Numbered from the stretch's first letter, positions 8,969 through 18,332 are shown. The stretch: 58,981 nt of DNA from Virgibacillus litoralis (GCF_017873675.1 NZ_JAGGKK010000024.1:1-58981); one strand, 5' to 3'. Numbers and translations: made by a program. The notes: generated by a model from the sequence alone, not told the origin.

Positions 8969-10141
8969 ATGCCAAGTTTTCATAATATAACAAAAGCCTA
9001 TAGTACATTTTTAATCGTTTTTATATTTTTTAGTATTTTATCTTTATTTGAGAATCCAACTCTAATATCTATCGGTCAGCAAAGTATTGATGTTTTGCTA
9101 ATCATGTCCTTAATCTTTGTTACTTTATATCGATTTAGTGAAAAATTAAACCTCCAATACCAGTATCAAATAGCATGTTTATTTATACTACTAGCAGTGT
9201 TCTATACATATAGCTATTTTCTTTTTAAAACAGAACCAACTTTTCAGCTTATTATAGAATTAGTACTATTTTTTATATTTATTTTTTCATTAATTTTAAT
9301 TAAGTGGAATAAAAGAGATTTAAATATAATTTCGAGTCTAGTAACTTTATTCATTATTATGTTTTTATACCAATGGATTACTTTAGACTTCCCACTCCTG
9401 AAATTTAAGAGTTTTTTTAGAAACCCAAACGCTTTAGGGGCCGTTTTATTGGTATTTAGTTATTTTCTTATACTTAGAACGCTATATAGTAATCATATTA
9501 CTAAAATCTTTAACACTATTCTTATTCTAATTACCTTATTTCTAATTTACAGTAGTACATCTCGAACAGTCTGGTTGTCACTTTTATTTATATTATTAGC
9601 TTGGGTAATCTACAACTATTCCTACAACAAGTTTAAATATCTCTTTCCTGTTACATTGATATTTAGTTTACTATTTTCGATTTTCTATGTTTTTTCCTTC
9701 AATACTGTGCTAGGTGATTTCATGGATAAATTGAGTAAGACACTTTTTGGAAAAAGCCTATATTCTGGAAGGGAGATCCTTTGGAATGATTTGTTTAACC
9801 ATTCTTTAAATGCGCCATTTCTAGGATATGGTTATGGTACCAATTTTAACGAGATGAATTCACGAGGACAATCTCCGCATAATATGTATCTACAAATCAT
9901 GTTAGAAAGTGGGGTAATTGGTTTAATAATATTTATTCTCGTTTTATATTTCTTATGGAAAATGTTATTAAAAAATATCGGATCAACTGCAGCACAACTA
10001 TCGGCATTCTATTTTATTGGATTCTTGGTTTATTTAAATTTTGAGACAACAATTTTTCCAGCTTCAATTGTTGCCATAGGAATCTTTCAATGGTTAATTA
10101 TTACTTTTGGTACTAACTTTAAAGAACAAGACTTACCTTAG
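8969..10141 (+). CDS. O-antigen ligase/polymerase-like membrane protein (Wzy family)
   Basis: A 390-residue protein with about ten hydrophobic helices and the large loop typical of the Wzy_C/O-antigen ligase family; the motif GYGTNFNEMNSRGQSPHNMY, with SPHNMYL, is the conserved family site. It probably joins polysaccharide repeat units at the outer face of the membrane. ATG at 8969 has AAAGGAG 11 bases upstream, whereas the longer frame has none. It is the only plus-strand gene in the first 40 kb with an intact product and is one of three Wzy-like proteins in the window. Confidence 0.75.
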   Translation: MPSFHNITKAYSTFLIVFIFFSILSLFENPTLISIGQQSIDVLLIMSLIFVTLYRFSEKLNLQYQYQIACLFILLAVFYTYSYFLFKTEPTFQLIIELVLFFIFIFSLILIKWNKRDLNIISSLVTLFIIMFLYQWITLDFPLLKFKSFFRNPNALGAVLLVFSYFLILRTLYSNHITKIFNTILILITLFLIYSSTSRTVWLSLLFILLAWVIYNYSYNKFKYLFPVTLIFSLLFSIFYVFSFNTVLGDFMDKLSKTLFGKSLYSGREILWNDLFNHSLNAPFLGYGYGTNFNEMNSRGQSPHNMYLQIMLESGVIGLIIFILVLYFLWKMLLKNIGSTAAQLSAFYFIGFLVYLNFETTIFPASIVAIGIFQWLIITFGTNFKEQDLP

Positions 10142-10231
10142 AAGATGACTTTTCCTTGTCTAAGAAGAATAAACCTTAATGTCCCCCCTCTTCTATAGGC
10201 TTTACGTAAATATGAAGTTGCTAAGTCAAAA

Positions 10232-10256
10232 GAGCAGTTCATTAAATGAACTGCTC
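10232..10256. terminator. Terminator between convergent Wzy-like gene and cysQ
   Basis: Perfect 12-bp inverted repeat GAGCAGTTCATT / AATGAACTGCTC with almost no spacer. On the minus strand it is followed by TTTT, on the plus strand by ATATTTCC. It can end transcription from both convergent units. Confidence 0.65.
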
Positions 10257-10306
10257 ATATTTCCTTAGTCATATGGACTCCACTAAGCTTCAACCCACTT
10301 TAGAGA

Positions 10307-11119
10307 TCAAACGTCTCTATTCTCTACCAAAAACCATCCATTTCTCAAGTTTTCGCGGTTGTAATAAAATCGCTCATTATCCTCGTGTCTAATCACTTTA
10401 CCGCCAGCAGCTTCAACAATAGCTTGTCCAGCCCCTGTATCCCATTCCATTGTTGGTGCGTAACGCGGGTAGTAATCAGCTTTACCTTCTGCAACTAAAC
10501 AAAATTTAAGTGAGCTTCCAGCAGTTACAACATCTACTTCATAATTCCCACATAGTAATTCTTCAATAAATTCTTCCGTTTCTGCTGACATATGGGAACG
10601 ACTTGCAACGACATTAATTACATCAGCATCATCAACTTCTGGCAAACGAATACTTGCAGAAACTAACGCCTCGTCATTCACAATATCTTTTTTTGAAGCG
10701 TCTTCCAATTTAAAAGCACCTACGCCTTCACGGCCAAAATAAAATGTATCCAGGACAGGTGCATAAATTACTCCCAATGTTGGGTATTTTCCTTCGATCA
10801 GTGCAATATTCACCGTAAATTCGCCATTTTTCTTAATGAACTCTTTTGTTCCATCAAGGGGATCCACTAGGAAAAATTGAGTCCAATCTTTACGTTCCTC
10901 ATAAGGGATATCCGTGCCTTCTTCACTTAGCACAGGAATATCTGAATACGCAGTTTGCAAGCCATTCATAATAGCCTGATGTGAACGTTGGTCAGCCTGT
11001 GTTAATGGTGAGTCGTCTTCCTTCGTTTCAACTTCAATATCTTTTTCGTACACATCAAAAATTTCGCGTCCAGCTTCTAATGAAACATCGAGTAATTTTT
11101 TTATGCTCACATCTGCCAT
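10307..11119 (-). CDS. cysQ: 3'(2'),5'-bisphosphate nucleotidase CysQ
   Basis: A 270-residue enzyme of the inositol-monophosphatase/CysQ family. It hydrolyses 3'-phosphoadenosine 5'-phosphate (PAP) to AMP. The metal-binding motif DPLDGTKEFIKKNGEFTVNIAL (about 90-111), the upstream LSEEGTDIP segment and the second motif MEWDTGAGQAIVEAAGG are all present, so it looks active. Its ATG overlaps the cysC stop by one base (TAATG), making it the last gene of the sulfate-activation operon. PAP is the by-product both of PAPS reductase and of sulfotransferases; no reductase is in the window, but two sulfotransferases are. Confidence 0.92.
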   Translation of the reverse strand: MADVSIKKLLDVSLEAGREIFDVYEKDIEVETKEDDSPLTQADQRSHQAIMNGLQTAYSDIPVLSEEGTDIPYEERKDWTQFFLVDPLDGTKEFIKKNGEFTVNIALIEGKYPTLGVIYAPVLDTFYFGREGVGAFKLEDASKKDIVNDEALVSASIRLPEVDDADVINVVASRSHMSAETEEFIEELLCGNYEVDVVTAGSSLKFCLVAEGKADYYPRYAPTMEWDTGAGQAIVEAAGGKVIRHEDNERFYYNRENLRNGWFLVENRDV

Positions 11120-11721
11120 TATTCCAAGTATCCTTTCTCTTTCAAATACGATACAATTTTTTGTACAGATTCCTCAAGAGTTAATTTATCGGTATCAATG
11201 GTTACTTCTGGATTCCTAGGCTCTTCATATGGCGCATCAATTCCAGTAAATCCTTTGATTTCTCCAGCGCGTGCTTTTTTGTACAAGCCTTTTGGATCAC
11301 GCGATTCACATGTTTCGACACTAGCATCTACGAATACCTCAATAAATTCGCCATCTTCTACAAGCTCACGGACTTCATCGCGATCTTCACGATATGGTGA
11401 AATAAACGCTGATAAGGTGAATAATCCAGCATCAACCATCAATTTTGAAACTTCCCCAATACGGCGAATGTTCTCCTTACGATCTTCTGGACTAAATCCT
11501 AGGTTTTTATTTAAACCGTGACGAACATTGTCTCCATCTAAGCGATAAGTACGTACTCCGTGAGAATAAAGTTCTTTTTCTAATTCAACTGATACGGTTG
11601 ATTTTCCTGAACCTGATAAACCTGTAAACCAAATTACTGCGCTTTTATGTTTGTTTAATCCACGTCTATTTTCTTTTGTTACTTTCGAATCGTGCCATAC
11701 GATGTTTTCTGACTTTGCCAT
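11119..11721 (-). CDS. cysC: Adenylylsulfate kinase CysC
   Basis: A 200-residue APS kinase that phosphorylates adenylylsulfate to PAPS. It shows the P-loop GLSGSGKST (about 34-42), the APS-binding segment [20 protein letters not shown] and the family motif [15 protein letters not shown]. The length is normal for a stand-alone kinase. It follows the permease gene by 12 bases and overlaps cysQ, inside the sat-permease-cysC-cysQ operon. Confidence 0.95.
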   Translation of the reverse strand: MAKSENIVWHDSKVTKENRRGLNKHKSAVIWFTGLSGSGKSTVSVELEKELYSHGVRTYRLDGDNVRHGLNKNLGFSPEDRKENIRRIGEVSKLMVDAGLFTLSAFISPYREDRDEVRELVEDGEFIEVFVDASVETCESRDPKGLYKKARAGEIKGFTGIDAPYEEPRNPEVTIDTDKLTLEESVQKIVSYLKEKGYLE

Positions 11722-11733
11722 GTTATATTCCTC

Positions 11734-13512
11734 CTAAAACCATACATTATATATTATTGAAACAGATGTAATCATTACTAAAATGCTAAGTGGCGTACCA
11801 ACCTTTATATAATCTTTAAACGTATATCCGCCGGGGCCGAATACGATAAGGTTTGTTTGGTAACCTATCGGTGTAATAAAGCTTGCTGAAGCAGCGATTG
11901 CAACAGTTACCGCAAAACCCATTGGGGACACATTAAGCTGGGCTGAAAGCTCAAGGACAATTGGAATCATCAAGACAGCTGCTGCGGTGTTCGTAATTAA
12001 TTCTGTAAATAGATTTGTTAAAAAGTAAACCATAAATAAAATAACTAATAGCCCTAATGGTTCACCAAAAATGACAAGTCCCCTAGCAAGCCATTCAGCC
12101 AATCCTGTCTCTGTCATGGCTGCTCCAATCCCAAGAGCACTTGCTATTAACAACAATACATCAAACTGAACATATTGTTTCGCTTCTCCTGGACTAAGAA
12201 TCTTTGTGCCCAGCAATATGAGAACTGCTAATGCCATCGCCTTAAACATAGTAAACACGCCAGCTGTAACTAGTGCAATCATGACGACTAACAGTACGAT
12301 TGAGAACCAGCCTTTTGCTGGATTCTGTTTAAGTGTTTTTGGTGTATCCAATGAAGATACAACATAAAAATCATTGGATTGATAATGCTTTTCCAAAAAG
12401 TCTGCACCTGCTAATAATAGCAGTGTATCCCCAGGACGTAAGACAATTTCCCCAACCTTGCTTTTAATTCGTTCATTGTTACGGTGAACGGCTATGACAC
12501 CCGCATCATATTTAGAGCGAAATTGAGACTCTTTAATAGACCTTGACGTTAAAGAGGACTGGTGGGATACAACAACCTCGATCAAATTGGATGTACCATT
12601 TTTCAGATCATCTAATCCAATGTTCGTACCTGTCTCAAGTGTCAGACCTTTTATCTTTTCAAGCTCAGCTATGGTTGTTATCAAACCTGTAAAGATTAAC
12701 CTGTCTCCTTGCATAATTACGGTTCTCGATTTCACAGGTGAGATATGCTCTTCCCTCCGGATAATCTCAACCAGGTACAGACCTTTCAAATCCCGGAGCC
12801 CTGCATCCTTAACGTTTTTGCCAACATGCTGGAATGAATCTGTTACATGCATTTCAGCAATATATTCTTTGGAATTTTCCTTAACCCGCTGACTGAAACC
12901 TTTGTTGTCTGGAAGCAGCCGATGGCCTATTGTAAATAAATAAATAAGACCGACAATTGCAATTGGAATACCAACTACTGCTAGGCTAAACAACGAAAAG
13001 CCACTAAAACCATAATCTACCAGCATTCCATGAACTACTAAGTTAGTAGACGTTCCGATTAATGTAATCGTTCCACCTAAAATAGTGACATACGATAAAG
13101 GAATCAGAAACTTGGAAGGGGCAATCCCACGATCCTCACACCATTTTTTAATGATTGGCGTAAATGTTACGACAATCGGTGTATTGTTTAAGAATGCTGA
13201 AAAAAATGAGGTAGGCAGAAAGAATCGAAGCATGGAACCGGTTTGTGTTTTACTGTTCTTCAGCCAGCCTTCCATCATCCGATCAATCAGTCCACTTTTT
13301 TGCACTGCCCCTGCAACGATGAACAGTAAAGCAATTGTAAGCATTCCTTGATTCGAAAATCCACTCAATGCTTGGTCTGGTGTTAATATACCAGTTACTA
13401 ATAAAATAACCAATACTGAAAAAATAACCATATCAGGCCGAGCTACTTCAAAAAGTAACCCGGCTAACATGGCTATAATCATGATCAGAACAAAAATCAT
13501 CTCAAATGACAT
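11734..13512 (-). CDS. SLC13-family permease with two RCK_C domains, probable sulfate importer
   Basis: A 592-residue membrane protein of the SLC13/DASS (CitMHS-like) superfamily. Two blocks of transmembrane helices flank a cytoplasmic segment (about 205-385) that contains two TrkA-C/RCK_C-like domains. Conserved SLC13 stretches such as FLNNTPIVVTFTPII and ITNTAAAVLMIPIV are present. The frame opens at a TTG at 13521, but the ATG at 13512 has better spacing to AAAAGGGGAT. Because it lies between sat and cysC, sulfate is the likely substrate; this is inference from context, since the family also carries dicarboxylates. Confidence 0.8.
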   Translation of the reverse strand: MSFEMIFVLIMIIAMLAGLLFEVARPDMVIFSVLVILLVTGILTPDQALSGFSNQGMLTIALLFIVAGAVQKSGLIDRMMEGWLKNSKTQTGSMLRFFLPTSFFSAFLNNTPIVVTFTPIIKKWCEDRGIAPSKFLIPLSYVTILGGTITLIGTSTNLVVHGMLVDYGFSGFSLFSLAVVGIPIAIVGLIYLFTIGHRLLPDNKGFSQRVKENSKEYIAEMHVTDSFQHVGKNVKDAGLRDLKGLYLVEIIRREEHISPVKSRTVIMQGDRLIFTGLITTIAELEKIKGLTLETGTNIGLDDLKNGTSNLIEVVVSHQSSLTSRSIKESQFRSKYDAGVIAVHRNNERIKSKVGEIVLRPGDTLLLLAGADFLEKHYQSNDFYVVSSLDTPKTLKQNPAKGWFSIVLLVVMIALVTAGVFTMFKAMALAVLILLGTKILSPGEAKQYVQFDVLLLIASALGIGAAMTETGLAEWLARGLVIFGEPLGLLVILFMVYFLTNLFTELITNTAAAVLMIPIVLELSAQLNVSPMGFAVTVAIAASASFITPIGYQTNLIVFGPGGYTFKDYIKVGTPLSILVMITSVSIIYNVWF

Positions 13513-13529
13513 GGGAGTCAATCCCCTTT

Positions 13530-14681
13530 TTAGTTTTGTTGCATCCCTTTAATTAGAATGTCAGCAACTTCCGGACGTGAAAATTCCTTTGGAGGACGTT
13601 CCCCATTGCGTAATTTTTCGCGTACTTTTGTTCCACTTAAATGTACATGGTATTCCTTATCGTGCGGGCATGTCTTGGCTGTACCCATATTACCACACTC
13701 TGTGCAGAAGAAAGCATGCTCAAATTTAAATATTTGAATACCTAACTCCTCTTCAAACTGTGATATAAACTCTTGCGCTTCGTAGGTTCCATAATAATCA
13801 CCCACACCAGCATGGTCGCGACCGACAATAAAGTGTGTACACCCAAAGTTTTTACGGACGATTGCATGCAATACAGATTCTTTTGGGCCAGCATAGCGCA
13901 TTGCAGCTGGATAGATTGCAAGACGAGTACGTTCAGCAGGATAGTAGTGTTTAAGAATAGCTTGATAGCTTTCCATGCGGATATCTGCTGGAATGTCATC
14001 TGATTTTGTTTCACCGACTAATGGATTTAAAAGTAATCCATCAACAGCTTCTAGCGCACATTTTTGAATATATTCATGTGCACGGTGTACCGGGTTCCGT
14101 GTTTGGAATCCGACAATCGTTTTCCAGCCTAAATTAGCAAACATTTTGCGTGTTTGATTCGGGTCCATATAGAATTCGTTAAATACGCCATGATCAGGAC
14201 GGTTCAATAACGTAATTGGTCCACCTAAGTATACATTTCCGCGGTCATAAAGTTTTTTAACACCTGGATGTGCTTCTTCTGTAGTCCCATAAACATTCTG
14301 GGCCTCAAGCTTCTGATCATACGTATATTTTTCTTCTAGCTTAATCGTTCCATAAATGATCCCGTCTTCACCTTTAAGTGCGATTTCCTCACCGATTTTA
14401 TACTGTTCTGCCTCATCCTCTGTAACAGACAATGTAATAGGTACCGTCCATACTGTACCATCTGCTAAATGGTTGTTTTTTACAACACTCTCATAATCAG
14501 CTTGTCCCATAAAACCAGCAAGTGGACTAAAGCCACCAATACCGATTAGTTCAATATCTGAAATTACCCAAGGGTTTGCTTGAATTGTCTTTAATGATTC
14601 AGCATTTGATACTGCTTTTTCTCTTTCTTGTCCTTCTAGTTCACGGTTCACTAGTGTACCGCCGTGTGGTTGATTCGACAT
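13530..14681 (-). CDS. sat: Sulfate adenylyltransferase (ATP sulfurylase)
   Basis: A 383-residue dissimilatory/Bacillus-type ATP sulfurylase that converts sulfate and ATP to APS. The [11 protein letters not shown] motif (about 195-205), [17 protein letters not shown] and the zinc-ribbon-like [16 protein letters not shown] near the C-terminus fit the family. It is the first gene of the operon; the permease follows after eight or more bases. No cysH, cysI/J or siroheme genes are near, unlike the assimilatory cluster of Bacillus subtilis. Confidence 0.95.
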   Translation of the reverse strand: MSNQPHGGTLVNRELEGQEREKAVSNAESLKTIQANPWVISDIELIGIGGFSPLAGFMGQADYESVVKNNHLADGTVWTVPITLSVTEDEAEQYKIGEEIALKGEDGIIYGTIKLEEKYTYDQKLEAQNVYGTTEEAHPGVKKLYDRGNVYLGGPITLLNRPDHGVFNEFYMDPNQTRKMFANLGWKTIVGFQTRNPVHRAHEYIQKCALEAVDGLLLNPLVGETKSDDIPADIRMESYQAILKHYYPAERTRLAIYPAAMRYAGPKESVLHAIVRKNFGCTHFIVGRDHAGVGDYYGTYEAQEFISQFEEELGIQIFKFEHAFFCTECGNMGTAKTCPHDKEYHVHLSGTKVREKLRNGERPPKEFSRPEVADILIKGMQQN

Positions 14682-14725
14682 TTTCTTACCCCCATTTGTA
14701 TTTATTGTTTAAATAATGTGAAGTC

Positions 14726-14757
14726 TTACAACGTGTGTGATTATAATAAAACACACT
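14726..14757 (-). promoter_or_regulatory. Candidate sat promoter -10 within an inverted repeat
   Basis: The minus strand has TATAAT inside the loop of GTGTGT-TTTATTATAATC-ACACAC, about 60 bases upstream of the sat ATG. No convincing -35 box lies at standard spacing. The symmetric arms around the -10 look like an operator for a dimeric regulator; the regulator is unknown. Confidence 0.35.
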
Positions 14758-14824
14758 TATTCATTTTAACATAAATTATTGTTGTTTTATTAAAAAATTG
14801 ACAAATAAAGTCAAATGAGTTTTT

Positions 14825-15305
14825 CTATCCATCAACTCTCTCCTGCTTAAGTCCTTCTAGCATCGCCTTTGTCTCTGTTATGAAGACTGGATTCCTGCTT
14901 TCTTCTTCCTGTTCATTCTCTTCTTCTCTGCTGCCTACTGGTTTTTTCGTTATGCTCTGTAAACCAATCTGGCACGACTTCGTTCGGTTTCTCATAATTC
15001 CGGTACTGCTTTTGTTTTTGCTTCTGCATTCGCTCATTCTTAAACTCCACTTCTTCGGCTTTTGCTGTTTCCACACTAGTAATGCCCTTCTTCACCCAGG
15101 CTTGTAGAATTCCCTTCACATAACCCAAGTTCCCTTTTCCTCGCTCTAATGCTCGTTTCATGGCATCCAGAACGAGATCCTCTCCCACATCATTTACCCA
15201 ATTGAGCAATGCATCAACGACAAACGGATTAATCACGCCGAAATTTTCTTGGTAAAACACGAAAGCAGCTGTTGTTGCAGCAGTATCATTTCGTTTCGGG
15301 TTGTT
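14825..15305 (-). pseudogene. DnaD/phage replication-protein relic
   Basis: The minus strand encodes FGVINPFVVDALLNWVND and GNLGYVKGILQAWVKKGI, typical of the DnaD-like domain of phage and chromosomal replication-initiation proteins. The N-terminal half is missing: a stop sits just upstream at 15306-15308 and no start follows before the domain. A frameshift near 14940 moves the acidic C-terminal tail (ending ETKAMLEGLKQERVDG) into another frame. It is probably left over from a prophage or integrated element. Confidence 0.65.
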
Positions 15306-15341
15306 TTATTTCTTTTTGTCTTTCTTTTATTTAATTAATGG

Positions 15342-15411
15342 GGCTGTTGACGCACATCATACTTCCGAAGGGACAATTTCTAAGGAAGCAAAAGAATCGT
15401 GCCCATGCTTC
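15342..15411. repeat. 70-bp dispersed repeat, copy 1
   Basis: The 70-bp sequence beginning GGCTGTTGACGCAC and ending CCCATGCTTC recurs at 18263-18332 in the same orientation with 64 of 70 positions identical by eye. Its end touches the stop codon of manA (15412-15414). The 3' half contains the hairpin-forming GAAGCA...TGCTTC core that is also seen, degenerate, near 17350-17376 and 17539-17562. Confidence 0.85.
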
Positions 15412-16368
15412 TCATGTATGCGATACAATAAACTCAGCATCTCCCGCCAGTTCATACTCTTTAACAGTATTAGGCAAAATAAAATGACTGCCCTTCTTCA
15501 CACTAAAAGTCTTCTCATTTACAGTAATCTCGGCATTTCCCTCTATCACACTTACCTGCAGAAAATCCTTTGTTAATACCTTTGAAACGTTGCCCTTTAA
15601 ATCCCAATGATAAACGGTGAAATACTTCTCTTCCACTAGCTTTTTCATCTTCATACCACCGATTACTTCCTCACTTTGATTTAATTCTACTTGCCTATCA
15701 GGAACGGCAGTAACTTCTTTTGCTCGTTCGATATGCAATTCCCTTTTTTCGCTTTTAGAATCAACTCGGTTATAATCATACACCCTGTATGTAATGTCTG
15801 AACTTTGCTGGGTTTCCAGAATAACGATCCCTTTGCCAATCGCATGAATTGTACCACTAGGAACATAAACAAAGTCTCCTGCTTTTACCTGCACTCGTTT
15901 CAATAAGTTATTCCATTCTCCATGATCCATCATCTTCTCTAGTTCTTCACGGGAATTAGCATAATGCCCCAAAATAATTTCCGCATTTGGCTCAGCACTT
16001 AAAACGTACCAACATTCTGTCTTACCATATGGCTGCCCCTCTGTTTCCTGTGCAAAATTGTCATTTGGATGGACTTGTACCGATAAATCAGCATTCGCAT
16101 CCAACATTTTTACTAGTAGCGGATAATCCCCATCATTCCCTACATCTTTATTAAATAACTCCCCATGTGCTTCCCATGCTTCGACCAAGGTCTTACCCTC
16201 TAATGGGCCATTAGATATAATGCTCGGTCCGTTTGGATGCGCCGATATTACCCATGCCTCTCCTGTCTGTTCATATGGAATTATATAATTATATTCTGTA
16301 TTTAGCTTTCGACCTCCCCAGATCCTTTCCTGGAACACGGGTTGTAAAAAAATAGGTTCGTTATACAT
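15412..16368 (-). CDS. manA: Mannose-6-phosphate isomerase, class I
   Basis: A 318-residue cupin-type zinc enzyme that interconverts fructose 6-phosphate and mannose 6-phosphate. The metal ligands are visible as Gln98 and His100 (SVQVHPND), Glu118 (GKTECWYVL) and His175 (SGTIHAIG). The length matches Bacillus ManA. It provides mannose 6-phosphate towards GDP-mannose, which ManC, Gmd and Fcl in the large cluster use. The broken fructokinase lies just upstream with a 28-bp gap. The stop codon lies exactly at the edge of a 70-bp dispersed repeat. Confidence 0.93.
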   Translation of the reverse strand: MYNEPIFLQPVFQERIWGGRKLNTEYNYIIPYEQTGEAWVISAHPNGPSIISNGPLEGKTLVEAWEAHGELFNKDVGNDGDYPLLVKMLDANADLSVQVHPNDNFAQETEGQPYGKTECWYVLSAEPNAEIILGHYANSREELEKMMDHGEWNNLLKRVQVKAGDFVYVPSGTIHAIGKGIVILETQQSSDITYRVYDYNRVDSKSEKRELHIERAKEVTAVPDRQVELNQSEEVIGGMKMKKLVEEKYFTVYHWDLKGNVSKVLTKDFLQVSVIEGNAEITVNEKTFSVKKGSHFILPNTVKEYELAGDAEFIVSHT

Positions 16369-16396
16369 TATGTAAGCCTCCTTTATTACCTAACAT

Positions 16397-17243
16397 TCAT
16401 TTGACCAACGCCATCGCACCCTTAATACCTTGCTCATCCTCGAGTTCCGGTGCAGCAATCAATTCATCAACATCACCAACAGCAATGTAGTTATTTACCA
16501 TTTCGCGAACATTCTCCTGAATCAACGGGTATAACTTCGCCTGCTTCATGACACCGCCGCCCAATATAATCCGTTTTGGGGACAAAATCAGCATATAATT
16601 TGCGATTGCCCGGGCTAAATAATACGCCTCAAGCTCCCATACAGCAGCATCATTCTTTAGTAAATGGACTTTTGCACCATGACGCTTTTCAATTGCTGTT
16701 CCCGAAGCCAGTCCTTCCAAACAATTGCTATGATACGGGCAAACACCTGTAAATTGATCATATTCCCGCTGCTGGATAAAAACATTCCCCATGTCGGAGT
16801 GATTTTTCCCCTGATAAATATCTCCATGATGAACGAGTCCTGCTCCAATTCCTGTGCTAACGGTTATGTACAACGTACTATCAACATTTCTTCCTGCACC
16901 ATATAAAGACTCGCCAAGACATGCGGCGTTCACATCTGTATCTAGATGCATCGGGATGGCAAAATCCCTTTTCAACGTTCCCAACATGTTATAATGCTGC
17001 CATTTAGTTTTATTTGTATTCACAATTGTTCCATCGTTTCGCTCGTAGCATCCAGATCAATTGGTCCAAAACAGCCAACACTCAGTGCCTCAATCGGATA
17101 TTTTTCAAAAATCGCCTAACAGTCTACAATGTTTCCTCAGGTACCTTCGTTTGCAGACTGATTTTATCAACGATGTCTCCATCTTCATTACCAACTGCAC
17201 AGACAAACTTTGTTCCACCCGCCTCAATTCCTCCTATCAGCTT
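16397..17243 (-). pseudogene. Fructokinase (ROK family), disrupted
   Basis: The open C-terminal part (16397-17023) encodes a ROK sugar kinase with DTDVNAACLGESLYGAG, TVSTGIGAGLVHHG, the zinc-binding CPYHSNCLEGLASG and ILGGGVMKQ. The N-terminal part is present upstream ([17 protein letters not shown]) but is cut by a TAG after about 40 codons and by at least one further frameshift/stop before 17023. The expected start position reads AAG after a GGAGG site. The full ORF should be near 290 residues. It is related to the GmuE/YdhR fructokinases that often neighbour manA. Loss of this kinase should leave manA to work from glycolytic fructose 6-phosphate. Confidence 0.85.
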
Positions 17244-17564
17244 GCTTTATTCCTCCCCCATAGCTGGGTCACCATTCCCCGTCTAATGCTTCCATTACAC
17301 TAAAACATTTACAATATCGTTACCAAGGCCTATTTCAAAATAGTAAATGAAGCAGAAGAACCGCCTCCCCATGTTTTTTGGCAGAAGTTATTCATTCCGA
17401 TGGCAATATTCACCAGTTTTATAAAAACCCTTATAACTTAAAAAAATCCACACATAACCTTCAAATTGTGTATGAATTAAAATCACTTAATTTTACGTTT
17501 TTGAATGGAAGCATGGGGATGATTCTTGCGGAAGCAAAACAACCGTCCCCTTGCTTTGAAAGTT
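17244..17564. other. Intergenic zone with degenerate repeat copies
   Basis: No gene is recognisable. Two degraded copies of the GAAGCA-AAGAACCGTCCCC-type repeat core occur (about 17350-17376 and 17511-17562). The second forms an imperfect hairpin between GAAGCATGGGGA and TCCCCTTGCTTT. It runs directly into the IstB relic. Confidence 0.5.
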
Positions 17565-17910
17565 TTTTACTGTGGCATCATTAGTTAACAAATTAATTGA
17601 AGTTAATCAACAAGTATCACTTACAAAAGTGATGAAACAGATTGAAAAATTAGATTTACTAGTATTGGATGAGCTAGGTTACATTCCACTTCACAAGGAA
17701 GGTGCAGAATTGTTATTTCAGGTTATATCCATGTGTTATGAGAATAAAAGTATTGTGATAACAACAAACCTTCAACTCGGAAAATGGAACGATGTTTTTG
17801 GAGGCCCCATATTGACAGAAGCAGTCATTGATAGGTTGACTCATCACTTTCATTTAATGCTTTATATCGGAGAAGGTTTTCGATATAAAGAATCTTTATT
17901 ACACGATTAA
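17565..17910 (+). pseudogene. IS21-family IstB helper ATPase, C-terminal fragment
   Basis: About 115 codons match the C-terminal part of IstB, the AAA+ helper of IS21 transposition: Walker B region DLLVLDELGYIP, then KEGAELLFQVIS, ITTNLQLGKWNDVFG and VIDRLTHHFHL. The N-terminal half with Walker A and the partner transposase IstA are missing. The fragment begins where a dispersed hairpin repeat ends, which suggests that a deletion joined the two. Confidence 0.85.
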
Positions 17911-18262
17911 TAAGGGGTGGTAAGTGGCATGCATTTTTAAATGCCATTTCATACATTTTTTACTTGCCAAATACACTTTTGATGGTTAAGTATTCGTTTT
18001 CTCCCACTAAGCCTGGGTAATTATTTTTAAACAAGAACTTCCCCAGTGATACGTGTCATTCCCTGATGATAATAAGGAGCACTAAGGGGGGCATATAATA
18101 CCCTCTCCGATTATTGTACATGTATTCTATAAAAACAGTCTGGATTGTGGTTCCACTTTACTACAAATTGCATAGTAAAGTAACAATTATAGTCATTAAC
18201 TTTGATATCTTCAAGTGTGGTGGGGTGACCCCCGATTATCGCTACATAGAAAAGTTAGGAGA
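17911..18262. other. Non-coding remainder downstream of the IstB relic
   Basis: No gene seen. The first 60 bases hold an inverted repeat (GGTAAGTGGCAT...ATGCCATTTC, then TTACTTGCC), and GTGGTGGGGTGACCCCC lies at about 18217-18233. This stretch may contain the right end of the old IS21 element, but the boundary cannot be fixed. Confidence 0.4.
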
Positions 18263-18332
18263 GGCTGTTGACGCACCTTATACTTCCGAAGGGACAGTGT
18301 CTAAGGAAGCAAAAGAACCGTCCCCATGCTTC
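18263..18332. repeat. 70-bp dispersed repeat, copy 2
   Basis: Same orientation as the copy at 15342-15411, with six substitutions. The two copies bracket manA, the broken fructokinase and the IS21 relic, a 2.85-kb segment that homologous recombination could excise. Confidence 0.85.

Noticed and set aside
14682-14824. SAM (S-box) or T-box riboswitch before sat
   Set aside because: The gap is about 140 bases with no multi-helix structure, no T-box motif and no terminator hairpin before the start codon.
17572-17910. Functional IS21 helper gene
   Set aside because: The Walker A half and the IstA transposase are missing and the start is fused to a repeat.
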